Counted from the first letter of the stretch, positions 1 through 13,921 are shown. The stretch: DNA of 64,000 bases from Acidimicrobiia bacterium (GCA_041676705.1 JBAYRL010000001.1:186001-250000); one strand, 5' to 3'. Notes: generated from the sequence alone by a model not told the origin. Numbers and translations: made by a program.

Positions 1-1131
1 CGTGTCCAGAGGCATTCCTTGGCTTAGCGCCGTGGCCAAGACGAAGGGTTTAAAGGTAGAGCCACCAGGGCGGCCTGAGCTCATGGCCAGGTTGTACTTG
101 GCGGAACGGGTTTCGCCGAAGAAGTCGCGTCCACCCACCATGGCGCGTACGGCTCCGCTGTTAGGTTCCATGGCCACAATTCCAACTTCAGGGTCAGTCT
201 CGCCGTTCGGCAAAATCTGGTCGCGAGCGGCTTCTGCTTTGGCTTGCAGCGACAGGTCAACGGTGGTGAAAATTCTTAGGCCGCCTCCATAGAGCATATG
301 GGCCCGGGCTTGGCGGGTTTCCCCAAACTCGGGGTTCGCTAGGAACCAATTGCGCACTTCTTCTACAAAGTGCGCCGCTGGGTAACGAACAGCTTCTACC
401 GAAATTCGTTCAGCAATATGTAGCGGTTCTGCCAACGCTTCATCGAGTTCGGTTTCACTAATGAGTTCTTGGCGGTACATGCCCTCAAGAACGATGTCAC
501 GCCGGTCAAGAGCTCGGTTGGGCCAGTCGATGGGGTTAGCGGCATTGGGGAATTTGATTAGTCCCGCGATCAGAGCAGCTTCAGCCAGGGTTACTTCTTC
601 TACCGATTTTCCAAAATAGGTTTGGGCGGCTGCCTCAACGCCGTAGGCGCCTTTTCCGAAGTAGATAGCGTTTAAGTACAGCTCAAGAATTTTCTCTTTG
701 GTCAGAGTTCGCTCTAGCTGCAGCGATAGAGATGCTTCTTCGATCTTGGAATCTAAGCTGCGGCCTTGTTCTAATAACAGCACGCCAATCGCTTGTTGGG
801 TCAAGGTCGAACCACCCTGGGCCACGCCACCGGCGCTCACATTGCTTCGCGCGGCGCGAAGGAGTCCGATTAGGTCGATACCGTTGTGCTGCCAAAATCG
901 GGCGTCTTCAATGGACACCACTGCCTCTACCAAATGGTCGGGCAACTGTTCAAAGGTGACATTGATGCGGTTCTCTTCGCCGTGCAGCACCGTTAAGAGG
1001 GTGCCGTCGGACGCGTAGATGGCCGAAGACTGAGCGTTCTCAGGTAGCTCGGGCACAATAGTGACAGGCGTATAGCTACAGGCCGTGGCCACCATGGCCA
1101 GTGCAAAAAACGCGACTAGAAAGCGCTTCAT
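1..1131 (-). CDS. class A penicillin-binding protein (GT51 plus transpeptidase), lipoprotein form, C-terminus off the window
   Basis: Bifunctional peptidoglycan synthase: glycan polymerisation by the GT51 domain and peptide crosslinking by the transpeptidase domain. Translation of the minus strand from the ATG at 1131 starts MKRFLVAFFALAMVATACS, a short hydrophobic signal ending in a lipobox-like VATAC with Cys18, rather than the usual uncleaved transmembrane anchor. GT51 motifs follow: EDARFW with the catalytic Glu near residue 75, then GGSTLTQQ and the ELYLNAIYFGKGAYG block. The transpeptidase SxxK motif (STFKPF) is near residue 365, close to where the window ends. About 376 residues are visible; the remaining transpeptidase region lies outside. 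It is divergent from tyrS. Family assignment is firm; lipidation is inferred from the lipobox and needs an acyl-modification test. Confidence 0.9.
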   Translation of the reverse strand, partial: MKRFLVAFFALAMVATACSYTPVTIVPELPENAQSSAIYASDGTLLTVLHGEENRINVTFEQLPDHLVEAVVSIEDARFWQHNGIDLIGLLRAARSNVSAGGVAQGGSTLTQQAIGVLLLEQGRSLDSKIEEASLSLQLERTLTKEKILELYLNAIYFGKGAYGVEAAAQTYFGKSVEEVTLAEAALIAGLIKFPNAANPIDWPNRALDRRDIVLEGMYRQELISETELDEALAEPLHIAERISVEAVRYPAAHFVEEVRNWFLANPEFGETRQARAHMLYGGGLRIFTTVDLSLQAKAEAARDQILPNGETDPEVGIVAMEPNSGAVRAMVGGRDFFGETRSAKYNLAMSSGRPGGSTFKPFVLATALSQGMPLDT

Positions 1132-1278
1132 ATAGATATTGTGCCGTTTGGAGGGTCGAATGTCCGGGCGGTCGACCCCTCTTTTGTGGGCGATTTTGGC
1201 TGGTGCCGTGAGGCACATAGTTGAAGTATCACCCGGTTCTAGTTGCGCTTCTGCGTCTTTGTTGGTCACCATAAAGTT

Positions 1279-2586
1279 GTGTCAGAGTCAACCAGTAACA
1301 TTCTTGATGACCTAATTGCTCGTGGCCTAATTCAGGATTCTACGGATCTTGCCGAGCTGCGCTCACGCTTAGCAGAAGGCCCTATCACAGTCTATTACGG
1401 TTGCGATCCTTCAGCTGACAGCCTGCATGTGGGCAACTTAATTGGTCTTTTGGTTATGCGCCGCTTTCAGCTGGCTGGGCATCGTCCCATTGTGTTGGCA
1501 GGTGGTGCTACGGGAATGATTGGCGATCCTGGTGGCCGTTCAGAAGAACGGAACTTGTTGGATGACGCTACCTTGGCCAAAAACTTGGAAGGTATTGTGC
1601 CTCAGCTTCGTCAGTTCCTCGATTTCAATGAAGATCTGCCTAACGCTGCCCGGTTAGTTGACAACCGTTCCTGGACGGTGGCTACTTCTGTCATCGATTT
1701 TTTACGGGATGTGGGTAAATACGTCACGGTCAATCAAATGCTCGCCAAAGAGTCGGTGAAGAATCGCATCGCGAGCGAACAGGGAATCTCGTACACCGAG
1801 TTCAGCTACATGCTGCTCCAGGCCAACGACTATGTGAACTTGGCTGAACTTGAAGGTTGTGAGATGCAGATCGGCGGGTCTGACCAATGGGGCAACATTG
1901 CTCTCGGTGTCGATCTGGTGCGGCGGCGTTTAGGCCAAAGCGTGCATGGCTTAACGTGGCCTTTGCTAACGCGAGCCGACGGCACAAAGTATGGGAAGTC
2001 GATGGCTGGCGACCAAATGTGGCTAGGTGCTCACCGGTTATCTCCTTATGGTTTCTACCAAATTTGGATGCAAGCCGACGACGCCGATATTCGAACCTTG
2101 TTGGCACAGCTCACTTTTCTTCCCTTAGCCGAGGTAGAAGAGGTGGCCGCCCTTCACGCCGCCAATCCGCAAGAACGGGTAGGTCAACGCCGCTTGGCCT
2201 ATGAGTTGACGGCCTTGGTGCATGGTACTGAAGCAGCTGAGGCCGCTGTTGGTGCTTCGGAAGTCTTATTTGGATCGACCTCTGCCGCCACCGTTTCCCA
2301 AGCCGCGTTGGCCGCCTTGCGGAATGAAATTCCTTCCTCGCTCGTGCAAGCTCAGCGTTTTACCGCGGGCGTGCCGGTTGTCGATTTGGTGACTGAAATC
2401 GGCTTAACCAAGTCCAAGGGTGAAGCACGCAATCTAATTTCACAGGGCGGCATTTACCTGAATGATTCTGTTGTGTCTCTTGACACACTCGTGAATTCCG
2501 ATAGTCTTTTGCACGAACGCTTCTTGCTGTTCCGCCGTGGGAAGCGAACCTACCATCTGATTGAGAGTCACAATTCCGACGCCTAA
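1279..2586 (+). CDS. tyrS: tyrosyl-tRNA synthetase
   Basis: Class I aminoacyl-tRNA synthetase that charges tRNA-Tyr in the cytoplasm. The HIGH signature is HVGN at about residues 50-53, inside the Tyr/ATP site block YYGCDPSADSLHVGNL. The KMSKS-equivalent is KYGKS around residue 240, and a C-terminal S4 RNA-binding domain is seen near KSKGEARNLISQGGIYLN. GTG 1279 was preferred over an upstream in-frame TTG at 1243, because it gives 435 residues with the normal N-terminus (SESTSNILDDLIARG). Neither start has a strong ribosome binding site, so leaderless translation is possible. It precedes the rRNA operon; in mycobacteria tyrS occupies the same position relative to the tlyA-recN block. Confidence 0.95.
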   Translation: MSESTSNILDDLIARGLIQDSTDLAELRSRLAEGPITVYYGCDPSADSLHVGNLIGLLVMRRFQLAGHRPIVLAGGATGMIGDPGGRSEERNLLDDATLAKNLEGIVPQLRQFLDFNEDLPNAARLVDNRSWTVATSVIDFLRDVGKYVTVNQMLAKESVKNRIASEQGISYTEFSYMLLQANDYVNLAELEGCEMQIGGSDQWGNIALGVDLVRRRLGQSVHGLTWPLLTRADGTKYGKSMAGDQMWLGAHRLSPYGFYQIWMQADDADIRTLLAQLTFLPLAEVEEVAALHAANPQERVGQRRLAYELTALVHGTEAAEAAVGASEVLFGSTSAATVSQAALAALRNEIPSSLVQAQRFTAGVPVVDLVTEIGLTKSKGEARNLISQGGIYLNDSVVSLDTLVNSDSLLHERFLLFRRGKRTYHLIESHNSDA

Positions 2587-3045
2587 ATCCATATGATTAA
2601 AGGCGTAAGTCGTGCTCGTTCAAGAAACTTCTGGTTTCGAGTTGGTACACCCTGGTGAAGCTGTTACATTGATGTTTCGCCCCAAACGGGCAAGCACAAC
2701 AAACCGGGTCGAATTTGACTCGAAATGGGAAGTGCTAGTAGCTTTAAAACTCGCCCCAACGGAACGGTTTCACTCTAGAAACCACCCAGTGGGCAACTTG
2801 GACGGCCGGGTAATCCCGAGTCCAACGGCAGCAGAATTTAACTGCGGCGCTTCTTGAAAACGGAATAGAGGATGAAAAAGCTAGTGCGAGTGCTCGCAAT
2901 TGCTTCGGCAAAGCGACACTTATTTATTTAATGCACTAAGACGGACAACACTGTCTGTTCTGGTGCCAGTCGGTCGACGAGGAAGCCCCTCCGAAGCCGG
3001 CTCTCCATGATCTTGGCGGTTACTTCGGTAACTCGCTAGAAGATT
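2587..3045 (+). promoter_or_regulatory. rRNA operon upstream/leader region
   Basis: This 459-bp gene-free stretch between tyrS and 16S must hold the rRNA promoter(s) and 5' leader. One weak promoter candidate is TTGACT at 2715-2720 with a poor -10 (around 2739-2745). A compact GTTAC-TTCG-GTAAC hairpin lies at 3019-3032, just before the mature 16S end. An open frame at 2612-2857 has no ribosome binding site or protein-like features and was not called. The exact promoter cannot be fixed by eye. Confidence 0.5.
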
Positions 3046-7921
<4,876 letters not shown>

Positions 7922-7995
7922 ACACACTCATGTGTATTTGAGATGTTCGTGCTCGCTATGAAGTTCTTGAGAGCAGATAACTGCTTTCCAACAGG
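7922..7995 (+). other. 23S-5S spacer with 3' arm of processing stem
   Basis: Contains the 3' arm (7942-7960) that pairs with 4818-4836 to form the 23S precursor stem. A second boxA-like TTCTTGAGA copy follows at 7964-7972, so the nine-base box occurs just outside the stem on both sides of 23S. Confidence 0.7.
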
Positions 7996-8112
7996 TTTCG
8001 GTGACCATAGCAGTGGGGTCACACCCGTTCCCATTTCGAACACGGAAGTTAAGCCCACTAGCGCCGATGGTACTTGGGGATAGATCCCCTGGGAGAGTAG
8101 GACGTCGCCGGA
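7996..8112 (+). rRNA. rrf: 5S ribosomal RNA
   Basis: About 117 nt beginning GTTTCGGTGACCATAG and including the conserved CCCGTTCCCATTTCGAACACGG region and GCGCCGATGGTACT, ending GGGAGAGTAGGACGTCGCC. The two termini pair to form helix I. Ends are accurate to one or two bases. Confidence 0.95.
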
Positions 8113-8123
8113 TTTCTTATTAA

Positions 8124-8160
8124 CAGGGCTGTCGCATTGCGGCAGCCCTGTTTGCGTTTT
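8124..8160 (+). terminator. rRNA operon intrinsic terminator
   Basis: A 12-bp stem (8124-8135 with 8139-8150, one G-U pair) closes a 3-nt loop and is followed by the T-rich tail TTTGCGTTTT. It sits 11 nt after the 5S end, which fits termination of the rRNA operon before the TPR gene. Confidence 0.9.
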
Positions 8161-8202
8161 GCGGCTTAAATTTCACTACAGCCGGTAGCTAGGATGATAT
8201 GT

Positions 8203-9078
8203 ATGGCCAATGACGACCGACGATCTGCTAAAGAGCCTGCTGAACCCCCCAGAACCTGGGGAGCTTTGGCGCGCAAGGGTGCATTCAGGCTCAGTGAAGA
8301 TGTTCGTGATGCGGGTACTGCTCTGCCCGATGAGCGTATTCCAGATGCGTGGGTAGCTGAAGAGTGGCACGATGAGGGCCCAATTAGCGACCGAGAGTAT
8401 CCGAAATCCCGGCGAGGGACGGCACGTCGTCGATCAGATGAAGCTTCGGTACAGGTGGATGTTGATGTTGCGGTGGCTGACCTAGTCAAACTGTTGGGCG
8501 AGGTTCGGGGTCAGCGTGCCGAAGCTCGTTTGCGCGAGGCTGCCGTGGCCTATGCCAATGAGCGTTACGGTGAAGCCCGTTCTATTCTGGTGCCGTTGGT
8601 GGTGGATGCGCCTTCTTCGGTGGCTCTGCGAGAGTTGTTTGGTTTAACTCTGTATCGGCTAGGCCTCTGGAAAGAGGCTTTGAAAGAGCTCGTGTTTGTT
8701 GCCCAAACCGGAGGCAGCCTGGTTCAAGCACCAGTGATTATGGATTGTTATCGTGGCTTACGTTTGTGGCATGAGGTAGATGATTGGTGGGCAAGGCTGC
8801 AATCACCGCACGTCTCTGCGGATACCCTAGGTGAAGGCCTAATTGTGTACGCCGGGTCACTGGCTGATCGTGGTGATTTAGCGAGTGCAACCGACCTGTT
8901 GCGAACTGATTTCAAACTGTCACGTAAACCAAGAGAAATCGATCTGCGGCAAGCTTATGTGCTGGCCGATTTGTATGAACGCGGTGGTGATGTGCCTTCA
9001 GCTCGAACCTGGTTCCGAAGAATTGCGGATCATGATGTTGATTATGCTGATGTCTTTGAACGTCTGAAGCAGCTTTAG
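8203..9078 (+). CDS. tetratricopeptide-repeat protein
   Basis: A soluble protein of 291 residues. The first ~90 residues are charged and low in complexity. From about residue 95 onward there are helical hairpins of TPR type, such as AAVAYANERYGEARSILVPLV, LFGLTLYRLGLWKEALKELV and LADLYERGGDVPSARTWFRRI. ATG 8203 is preferred over ATG 8194, because AGGA at 8191-8194 lies 8 nt upstream of it. No signal peptide or membrane segment is seen. In mycobacteria a TPR-like gene (Rv1691) holds the same position between tyrS and the HAD/tlyA genes. The partner and function are unknown; TPRs usually mediate protein contacts. Confidence 0.85.
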   Translation: MANDDRRSAKEPAEPPRTWGALARKGAFRLSEDVRDAGTALPDERIPDAWVAEEWHDEGPISDREYPKSRRGTARRRSDEASVQVDVDVAVADLVKLLGEVRGQRAEARLREAAVAYANERYGEARSILVPLVVDAPSSVALRELFGLTLYRLGLWKEALKELVFVAQTGGSLVQAPVIMDCYRGLRLWHEVDDWWARLQSPHVSADTLGEGLIVYAGSLADRGDLASATDLLRTDFKLSRKPREIDLRQAYVLADLYERGGDVPSARTWFRRIADHDVDYADVFERLKQL

Positions 9079-9083
9079 ATCGT

Positions 9084-10085
9084 ATGATACTGCACACTGA
9101 CTTTATTGGAATTGTATTGGAAGCTTCGGCTTCTGGTGTTAGTGCCAACCTGCGCATGATCGGTCAGAATGAGCTGCCTGATGGCGATATTACGATAAAC
9201 GTTGAATACTCGACTCTTAATTTTAAAGATGGATTAGCGTATACCGGTGCTGCGGGCATTGTTAATGAGTATCCAATAGTTCCTGGTGTTGATTTAGCCG
9301 GAACGGTACTGGAGAGCAACGATTCGAGGCTCTCAGTTGGTGATCGGGTCACAGTCAATGGCTGTCGAATGGGTGAACGTCATTGGGGCGGTCATGCCCA
9401 GCGCGCACGGGTACCTGCTGGCTGGGTTGTTAAGTTGCCCGAAAATATTTCGACACGTACCGCGATGGGCATTGGCACCGCAGGGTTGACCTCCATGCTT
9501 TGTGTACTGGCGCTGGAACGCCATGAAGTGACCCCTGCTGGTGGCCCGGTGGTTGTCACGGGTTCTTCAGGTGGTGTCGGTAGTGTGGCGATCAGTTTAC
9601 TATCGAAGCGGGGATACGAGGTTTGGGCTGTTACGGGACGTCCCGAAGAGGCGGCCTACCTCGAAAGATTAGGTGCTCAGAAAATCTTGGACCGTAGCGA
9701 GTTCAGCCAACCGGTGCGGCCGCTGTCTTCGGCCCGCTGGGCAGCTGGAATAGATGCTGTAGGTAGTCTTACCTTGGCGAATGTGTTAGCGGCCACGAAA
9801 TACGGTGGGGTGGTGGCAGCGTGCGGTAATGCTCAAGGTATGGACTTACCGGCATCGGTGGCGCCGTTTATTCTTCGTGGGGTGACTTTGGTAGGGGTAG
9901 AGTCGGTGGAAACGCCCTTAGCCAAACGCATCGCGGCTTGGGATGCACTCTCGGAAAGTCTCGATCAAGAATTACTAGAAACAATGATCACCGAGGTCAA
10001 ACTGGCTCAAGTTCCCGAGCTCGCCACACAAATTGTGAAAGGTCAGGTTCGCGGTCGAGTTGTGATCAATCTGCAAGAGAGCTGA
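9084..10085 (+). CDS. YhdH/AcuI-type zinc-independent MDR oxidoreductase
   Basis: Medium-chain dehydrogenase/reductase of 333 residues. The N-terminal GroES-like domain contains NVEYSTLNFKDGLAYTG and PGVDLAGTV, both typical of the YhdH/YhfP/AcuI subfamily (acrylyl-CoA reductase in characterised members). The NADPH-binding Rossmann domain starts at about residue 152 with VVVTGSSGGVGSVA. No zinc-ligating Cys cluster is present. It follows the TPR gene by 5 bp. NADPH-dependent reduction of acrylyl-CoA or similar enoyl substrates is family knowledge; the actual substrate here is not shown by the sequence. Confidence 0.85.
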   Translation: MILHTDFIGIVLEASASGVSANLRMIGQNELPDGDITINVEYSTLNFKDGLAYTGAAGIVNEYPIVPGVDLAGTVLESNDSRLSVGDRVTVNGCRMGERHWGGHAQRARVPAGWVVKLPENISTRTAMGIGTAGLTSMLCVLALERHEVTPAGGPVVVTGSSGGVGSVAISLLSKRGYEVWAVTGRPEEAAYLERLGAQKILDRSEFSQPVRPLSSARWAAGIDAVGSLTLANVLAATKYGGVVAACGNAQGMDLPASVAPFILRGVTLVGVESVETPLAKRIAAWDALSESLDQELLETMITEVKLAQVPELATQIVKGQVRGRVVINLQES

Positions 10086-10184
10086 TCATCCAATCCGGGC
10101 TTCCAGGACAGAGGGCTAAGAGTTCACCTGGTTTAGTGGTTCGTGCCACATCCCTAAGCTCTCGTCCTATAAAATCCCTAAGTT

Positions 10185-11381
10185 CTAGTCGAGCAAACGG
10201 ATAACCTGACCGGTGCGCGGCTTGGGATGAAAGAAGGTGCTCTTAGGTGGCATGCGTTCGCCGCCGTCAGCGGTTGCGGATATGGCGTCGATACCCACAG
10301 GTCGTACCAAGATTCCAGCCTGGGCTTCACCGCTGCGAACCAGGTCACGGATTTCTTCTACTCCGTGTTGATAAATCAATTCATGGGCTGGCAATTGTGC
10401 TAAGGCCGCGTCCACCCGGCTGGTGTCAAGATCACGCACAACATCGAAAGCACCTGGTCGTGGGCGTAAAATTCTGGCGGTGTTTGGCAACACCAAAACC
10501 AAAACACCTTCGCTGATCATGGTGTCTAGGGTGTGTGAACCAAGGTCAATTTCTTCTTCAATGTTGAACCAAGGCGCGAGGGCTTCCACCAGGTCGAAAT
10601 CCTCGGGCAGACCATTGATCAAACGGTGAATTGGCAGCACCGTAAGTTCGCTTGCGACAAGTTCAACGACGTAGATCATGGCCGCTTCAGCCGAACCGGC
10701 GTTGCCGTCGTGGATCTCGCGCTGTTCATTCCGGTAGGCAACCGAAGTCTCATAACGATGATGTCCATCGGCGATCACAATCGGATGTCGACCCACTGCT
10801 GTTTCAATGGCTTGGATTCGAGCCGGATCAGAAATTATCCACATCGAGTGTTGGGTTCCGTCTTCATCCACCCAAACCGGGTCGTCAGAATGAGGCTCGC
10901 CAATGAGGGCTGTTAATCCATCAGCGGGTGTTAAACCCCAAATGCAGGACAGATTGGCACGACATGAGCGCAACATCTCTAAACGATCGCTTTTGGCTTT
11001 AGGTGTTGTGTGCTCGTGCGGCAGAATGTTGCCTTCGCCAGGTTCCGACAGGGTGAGCGCACCGATGACCCCGGTTGTATGCAGTGAGCGCCCCATCGAA
11101 TCGGTAAAGGTCATGCGGTAGCCATAAAAAACGGGTTTCTCATCGGTGAGCAGAATGCCATCTGTTTGCCATTGCTCAAGCAGCCCGGCGGCGACCTCAT
11201 AGCGCCCTTTACCGTTTTCCTCCATAGGCAGGTCAATCTTGACAATGTTATTGGGGTGACGATCTACCAGGGCTTGACGTGCTTTGTCATTAATCACGTC
11301 GTAGGGGGGTGCCGTCACGTCGGCCAATGAAACCTTGGCGGGGTTGTAGCGCAGACCGGCAAAGGGGGAGAAGGTGGTCAT
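10185..11381 (-). CDS. DUF1015 family protein
   Basis: A 398-residue protein starting MTTFSPFAGLRYNPAKVSLADVTAPPYDVI, the characteristic DUF1015 N-terminus, with the family motif IADGHHRYETSVAYR in the middle. The open frame continues upstream to 11558, but that part is antisense to the HAD gene. ATG 11381 gives the family-typical start and is divergent from the HAD gene, 55 bp away. No biochemical function is established for this family that I can state with confidence; the conserved His-rich loop suggests an active site. The 99 bp between it and the converging reductase gene hold no clear feature. Confidence 0.85.
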   Translation of the reverse strand: MTTFSPFAGLRYNPAKVSLADVTAPPYDVINDKARQALVDRHPNNIVKIDLPMEENGKGRYEVAAGLLEQWQTDGILLTDEKPVFYGYRMTFTDSMGRSLHTTGVIGALTLSEPGEGNILPHEHTTPKAKSDRLEMLRSCRANLSCIWGLTPADGLTALIGEPHSDDPVWVDEDGTQHSMWIISDPARIQAIETAVGRHPIVIADGHHRYETSVAYRNEQREIHDGNAGSAEAAMIYVVELVASELTVLPIHRLINGLPEDFDLVEALAPWFNIEEEIDLGSHTLDTMISEGVLVLVLPNTARILRPRPGAFDVVRDLDTSRVDAALAQLPAHELIYQHGVEEIRDLVRSGEAQAGILVRPVGIDAISATADGGERMPPKSTFFHPKPRTGQVIRLLD

Positions 11382-11436
11382 ACTTTCAATCTTGCCAGAT
11401 TGGGCCGCGAACCACCTAGGGCGGCACACTTGGTGA

Positions 11437-12210
11437 ATGGGTTGGGTAATAGATCTCGACGGTGTGATGTGGTTAGCGAACACCCCTATTGCCGGTTCTG
11501 CCGAGGCCATTGCACAACTGCGCCAATCTGGCGAAGAGGTGCTCTTTGTTACCAACAACTCTTATTCCACCCGTGCTGAAGTGGAAGCCAAACTGGCTGA
11601 AACCGGTGTGGTTGCCCACGGTGCGGTGATTTCTTCGGCGATGGCGGCCGGTTCGTTGGTTGAGGCTGGCGAGAGGGTGTTCGTGTGTGGTGGCCCTGGA
11701 ATTGTGGAGGCCGTTACGGATGCTGGCGGTGAAGTTGTTGGCGGCATTGTGGAGGGCACGATGCTAGCGGTGTTAACCAATATCGATGTGGTCGTGGCCG
11801 GCTTAACTCCGGCTTTCAACTATCAGATTTTGCATCAAGCAAGCAGTGCCGTACGCGATGGCGCACGCTTCGTCGCCACTAATTCCGACCCCACCTATCC
11901 CACTCCACAAGGCCTGTTTCCTGGCGGAGGGTCAATAGTGGCCGCCATTGAAACAGCATCGGGGCAGTCTCCTACATACGCTGGAAAGCCGCATGAGCCG
12001 GTAGCCAAGCTTATTCGTCAAGAGCTGGGATCTCGAGGGGTGGTAGTCGGCGATGTTCCATCGACTGATGGGCGCTTGGCACACCAACTTGGCTTTCGCT
12101 TTGGGTTGGTCTTGAGCGGGGTAACTTCCAACCCTGCTACGGCCGTGCCTCCCGCTGATTTTGTTGGCGCGAACCTGCAGGCCTTAGTGCGACAGGAGCT
12201 TGGATCATAG
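11437..12210 (+). CDS. HAD-IIA (NagD-like) phosphatase
   Basis: HAD-superfamily hydrolase of 257 residues with all four motifs: DLDGV (Asp6 and Asp8), VTNNS near residue 44, the Lys of AGKPHEP near 184, and GDVPSTDGRLA near 204. The C2-type cap lies between motifs II and III, as in NagD and p-nitrophenyl/phosphoglycolate phosphatases. Its position immediately before tlyA matches Rv1692 in M. tuberculosis, described as a glycerol-3-phosphate phosphatase; the substrate here is inferred at best. Its TAG stop overlaps the likely tlyA start region. Confidence 0.88.
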   Translation: MGWVIDLDGVMWLANTPIAGSAEAIAQLRQSGEEVLFVTNNSYSTRAEVEAKLAETGVVAHGAVISSAMAAGSLVEAGERVFVCGGPGIVEAVTDAGGEVVGGIVEGTMLAVLTNIDVVVAGLTPAFNYQILHQASSAVRDGARFVATNSDPTYPTPQGLFPGGGSIVAAIETASGQSPTYAGKPHEPVAKLIRQELGSRGVVVGDVPSTDGRLAHQLGFRFGLVLSGVTSNPATAVPPADFVGANLQALVRQELGS

Positions 12211-13043
12211 CTGCCAAACGTGTTCGCCGACGGCTCGACCGTGAACTGTTGCGCCGCCAAATGGTTAACGACCTAGCTGCCGCTCAGCAGTTGATCACCC
12301 AAGGTCGCATCACCGTAGGAGGTGCTATGGCTAACAACGCTGAGCGACAGGTGGCCGCCGATGAAGCTATTGAGATTTTGGCCTTACCAAACCGTTTTGT
12401 GAGCCGGGGTGGTGAAAAACTAGAGGCCGCGCTCAAGCAATTTGAGGTGACAGTTGAGGGACGGCGTGCCATCGACGTCGGCGCATCAACCGGCGGATTC
12501 ACCGATTGCTTGTTGCAACATGGTGCCACGAAGGTGACCGCCATTGACGTTGGCTATGGACAATTGCATGAACGGCTGCGTGATGATCCCCGGGTGCGAA
12601 ACTATGAACGCACCACCTTGCGGGACCTTGATGTGGCGAGCGTCGGAGGACCGGCAGACGTGGTGGTCGCAGATTTGTCGTTCATCTCGCTGCGATTAGT
12701 GGCGGCAGATCTTGAGAGGCTTGGCACAGCCAACGCCGTGTGGCTAATTTTGGTGAAGCCCCAATTTGAAGCTGAACGTCAAGAAGCCGATCGTGGGCGT
12801 GGCGTCATCCGCGACCCCGCTATTTGGGAACGTGTTCTGCACGAGGTCAAAAGTACCTTCGCTGGCTACGGCCTCTTTGTGGGAGGGGCTATGGTTTCAC
12901 CTATTACTGGTAAGGACGGAAACACAGAATTCCTCGTGAAACTTACTCGCAGCGAGACCTTCCTCGGCGACCAACATATTGAATCGGCAGTGGCATCCGC
13001 CAAAGCGTCGACGTCAACTCCTTTGCCAGCAGAGGGAGTTTAG
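12207..13043 (+). CDS. tlyA: TlyA-family rRNA 2'-O-methyltransferase
   Basis: S4 RNA-binding domain (about residues 8-70) followed by an FtsJ-like Rossmann methyltransferase with AIDVGASTGGFTDCLLQHGA and ADLSFISLRL. In mycobacteria TlyA methylates 16S and 23S rRNA. The start is unusual. The conserved N-terminus (AAKRVRRRLDRELLRR) is encoded from 12210, but the in-frame region from the preceding stop (12156) has no ATG, GTG or TTG until TTG 12249, and that start would cut into the S4 domain. AGGAG at 12194-12198 stands 5 nt before ATC 12204 and 8 nt before ATA 12207; ATA overlaps the TAG of the HAD gene. I place the start provisionally at ATA 12207; TTG 12249 is the conventional alternative. 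Confidence 0.85.
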   Translation: MAAKRVRRRLDRELLRRQMVNDLAAAQQLITQGRITVGGAMANNAERQVAADEAIEILALPNRFVSRGGEKLEAALKQFEVTVEGRRAIDVGASTGGFTDCLLQHGATKVTAIDVGYGQLHERLRDDPRVRNYERTTLRDLDVASVGGPADVVVADLSFISLRLVAADLERLGTANAVWLILVKPQFEAERQEADRGRGVIRDPAIWERVLHEVKSTFAGYGLFVGGAMVSPITGKDGNTEFLVKLTRSETFLGDQHIESAVASAKASTSTPLPAEGV

Positions 13044-13048
13044 ATCTG

Positions 13049-13885
13049 GTGTCAACTGTAGGAATTGTGTTACACACCGAACGCCCTTTGGCCCGTACTT
13101 TGGCGCGTGAAGCACGAGAATGGTTAATAGCCAACGGTCACGAAGTACGATTTCCGGCTAACGACGCCGCATTGGTCGGCGTTAGCGAGGCTTGGGATGA
13201 AACCAAATTCGGTCACGGCCTGAACCTTATTCTAAGCATGGGTGGAGACGGAACGATGCTTCGGGCGTTGCGGTTAATCTCACCCCACGACGTAGACATT
13301 TTGGGCATTAATGTTGGTCGACTGGGGTATCTGACCGAGGTTGAACCCGCCGGCATGGTCGAAGCGTTGGAACGGTATTTCCAAGGCGATTACAAAATTG
13401 ACGAACGCATGCTGTTGTCGGTTTCGAGCCCCGAGGTGGCAGAGCTAGCACTCAACGAAGCTGTTGTTGAAAAAACGGCGAGTGGTCACACCATTCGCCT
13501 GGGCGTCTATGTGAATGGTGATTTTTTCACTAACTACATCACCGATGGATTAATAGTGGCCACCCCAACTGGCTCCACTGCCTATTCGCTATCTGCCCGT
13601 GGACCGATCGTGGATCCGAGCCATCAGGCGTTGATCCTCACCCCAGTAGCACCACACATGCTTTTTGATCGCTCGCTAGTGCTGAACCCTAATACCGAGA
13701 TCATTATTGAGGTCGGGGATGGACGTCCGGCCAGTCTGTCGGTTGATGGGCGTAGCGTGGGAGTTTTCGAGCAAGGTCATAGAATCTATTTTCGAACATC
13801 CCCTCACCGGGCACGCTTGGTGAATTTTGGTTTACGCGAATTTCATGCCATCTTGAAAGACAAGTTCGGCCTGAACGAACGCTAA
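13049..13885 (+). CDS. nadK: NAD kinase
   Basis: ATP/polyphosphate-NAD kinase of 278 residues making NADP+. It starts at GTG 13049, 5 bp after tlyA. The catalytic GGDGT is at about residues 66-70. The NE motif (ALNEAVVEK) and the NAD-binding block TDGLIVATPTGSTAYSLSARGP are all present. The order tlyA-nadK-recN is conserved across Actinobacteria, which supports co-transcription. Confidence 0.96.
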   Translation: MSTVGIVLHTERPLARTLAREAREWLIANGHEVRFPANDAALVGVSEAWDETKFGHGLNLILSMGGDGTMLRALRLISPHDVDILGINVGRLGYLTEVEPAGMVEALERYFQGDYKIDERMLLSVSSPEVAELALNEAVVEKTASGHTIRLGVYVNGDFFTNYITDGLIVATPTGSTAYSLSARGPIVDPSHQALILTPVAPHMLFDRSLVLNPNTEIIIEVGDGRPASLSVDGRSVGVFEQGHRIYFRTSPHRARLVNFGLREFHAILKDKFGLNER

Positions 13886-13921
13886 AAACCCGTATATGGC
13901 TTATGAAATAGCAGGTTCAGA

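Noticed and set aside
1243..1278. Longer tyrS start at TTG 1243
   Set aside because: It adds 12 residues (RFCVFVGHHKV) not seen in the family and has no ribosome site; GTG 1279 fits better.
2612..2857. 81-codon open frame between tyrS and the 16S gene
   Set aside because: No ribosome site, no recognised domain, odd composition, and it lies where the rRNA promoter region must be.
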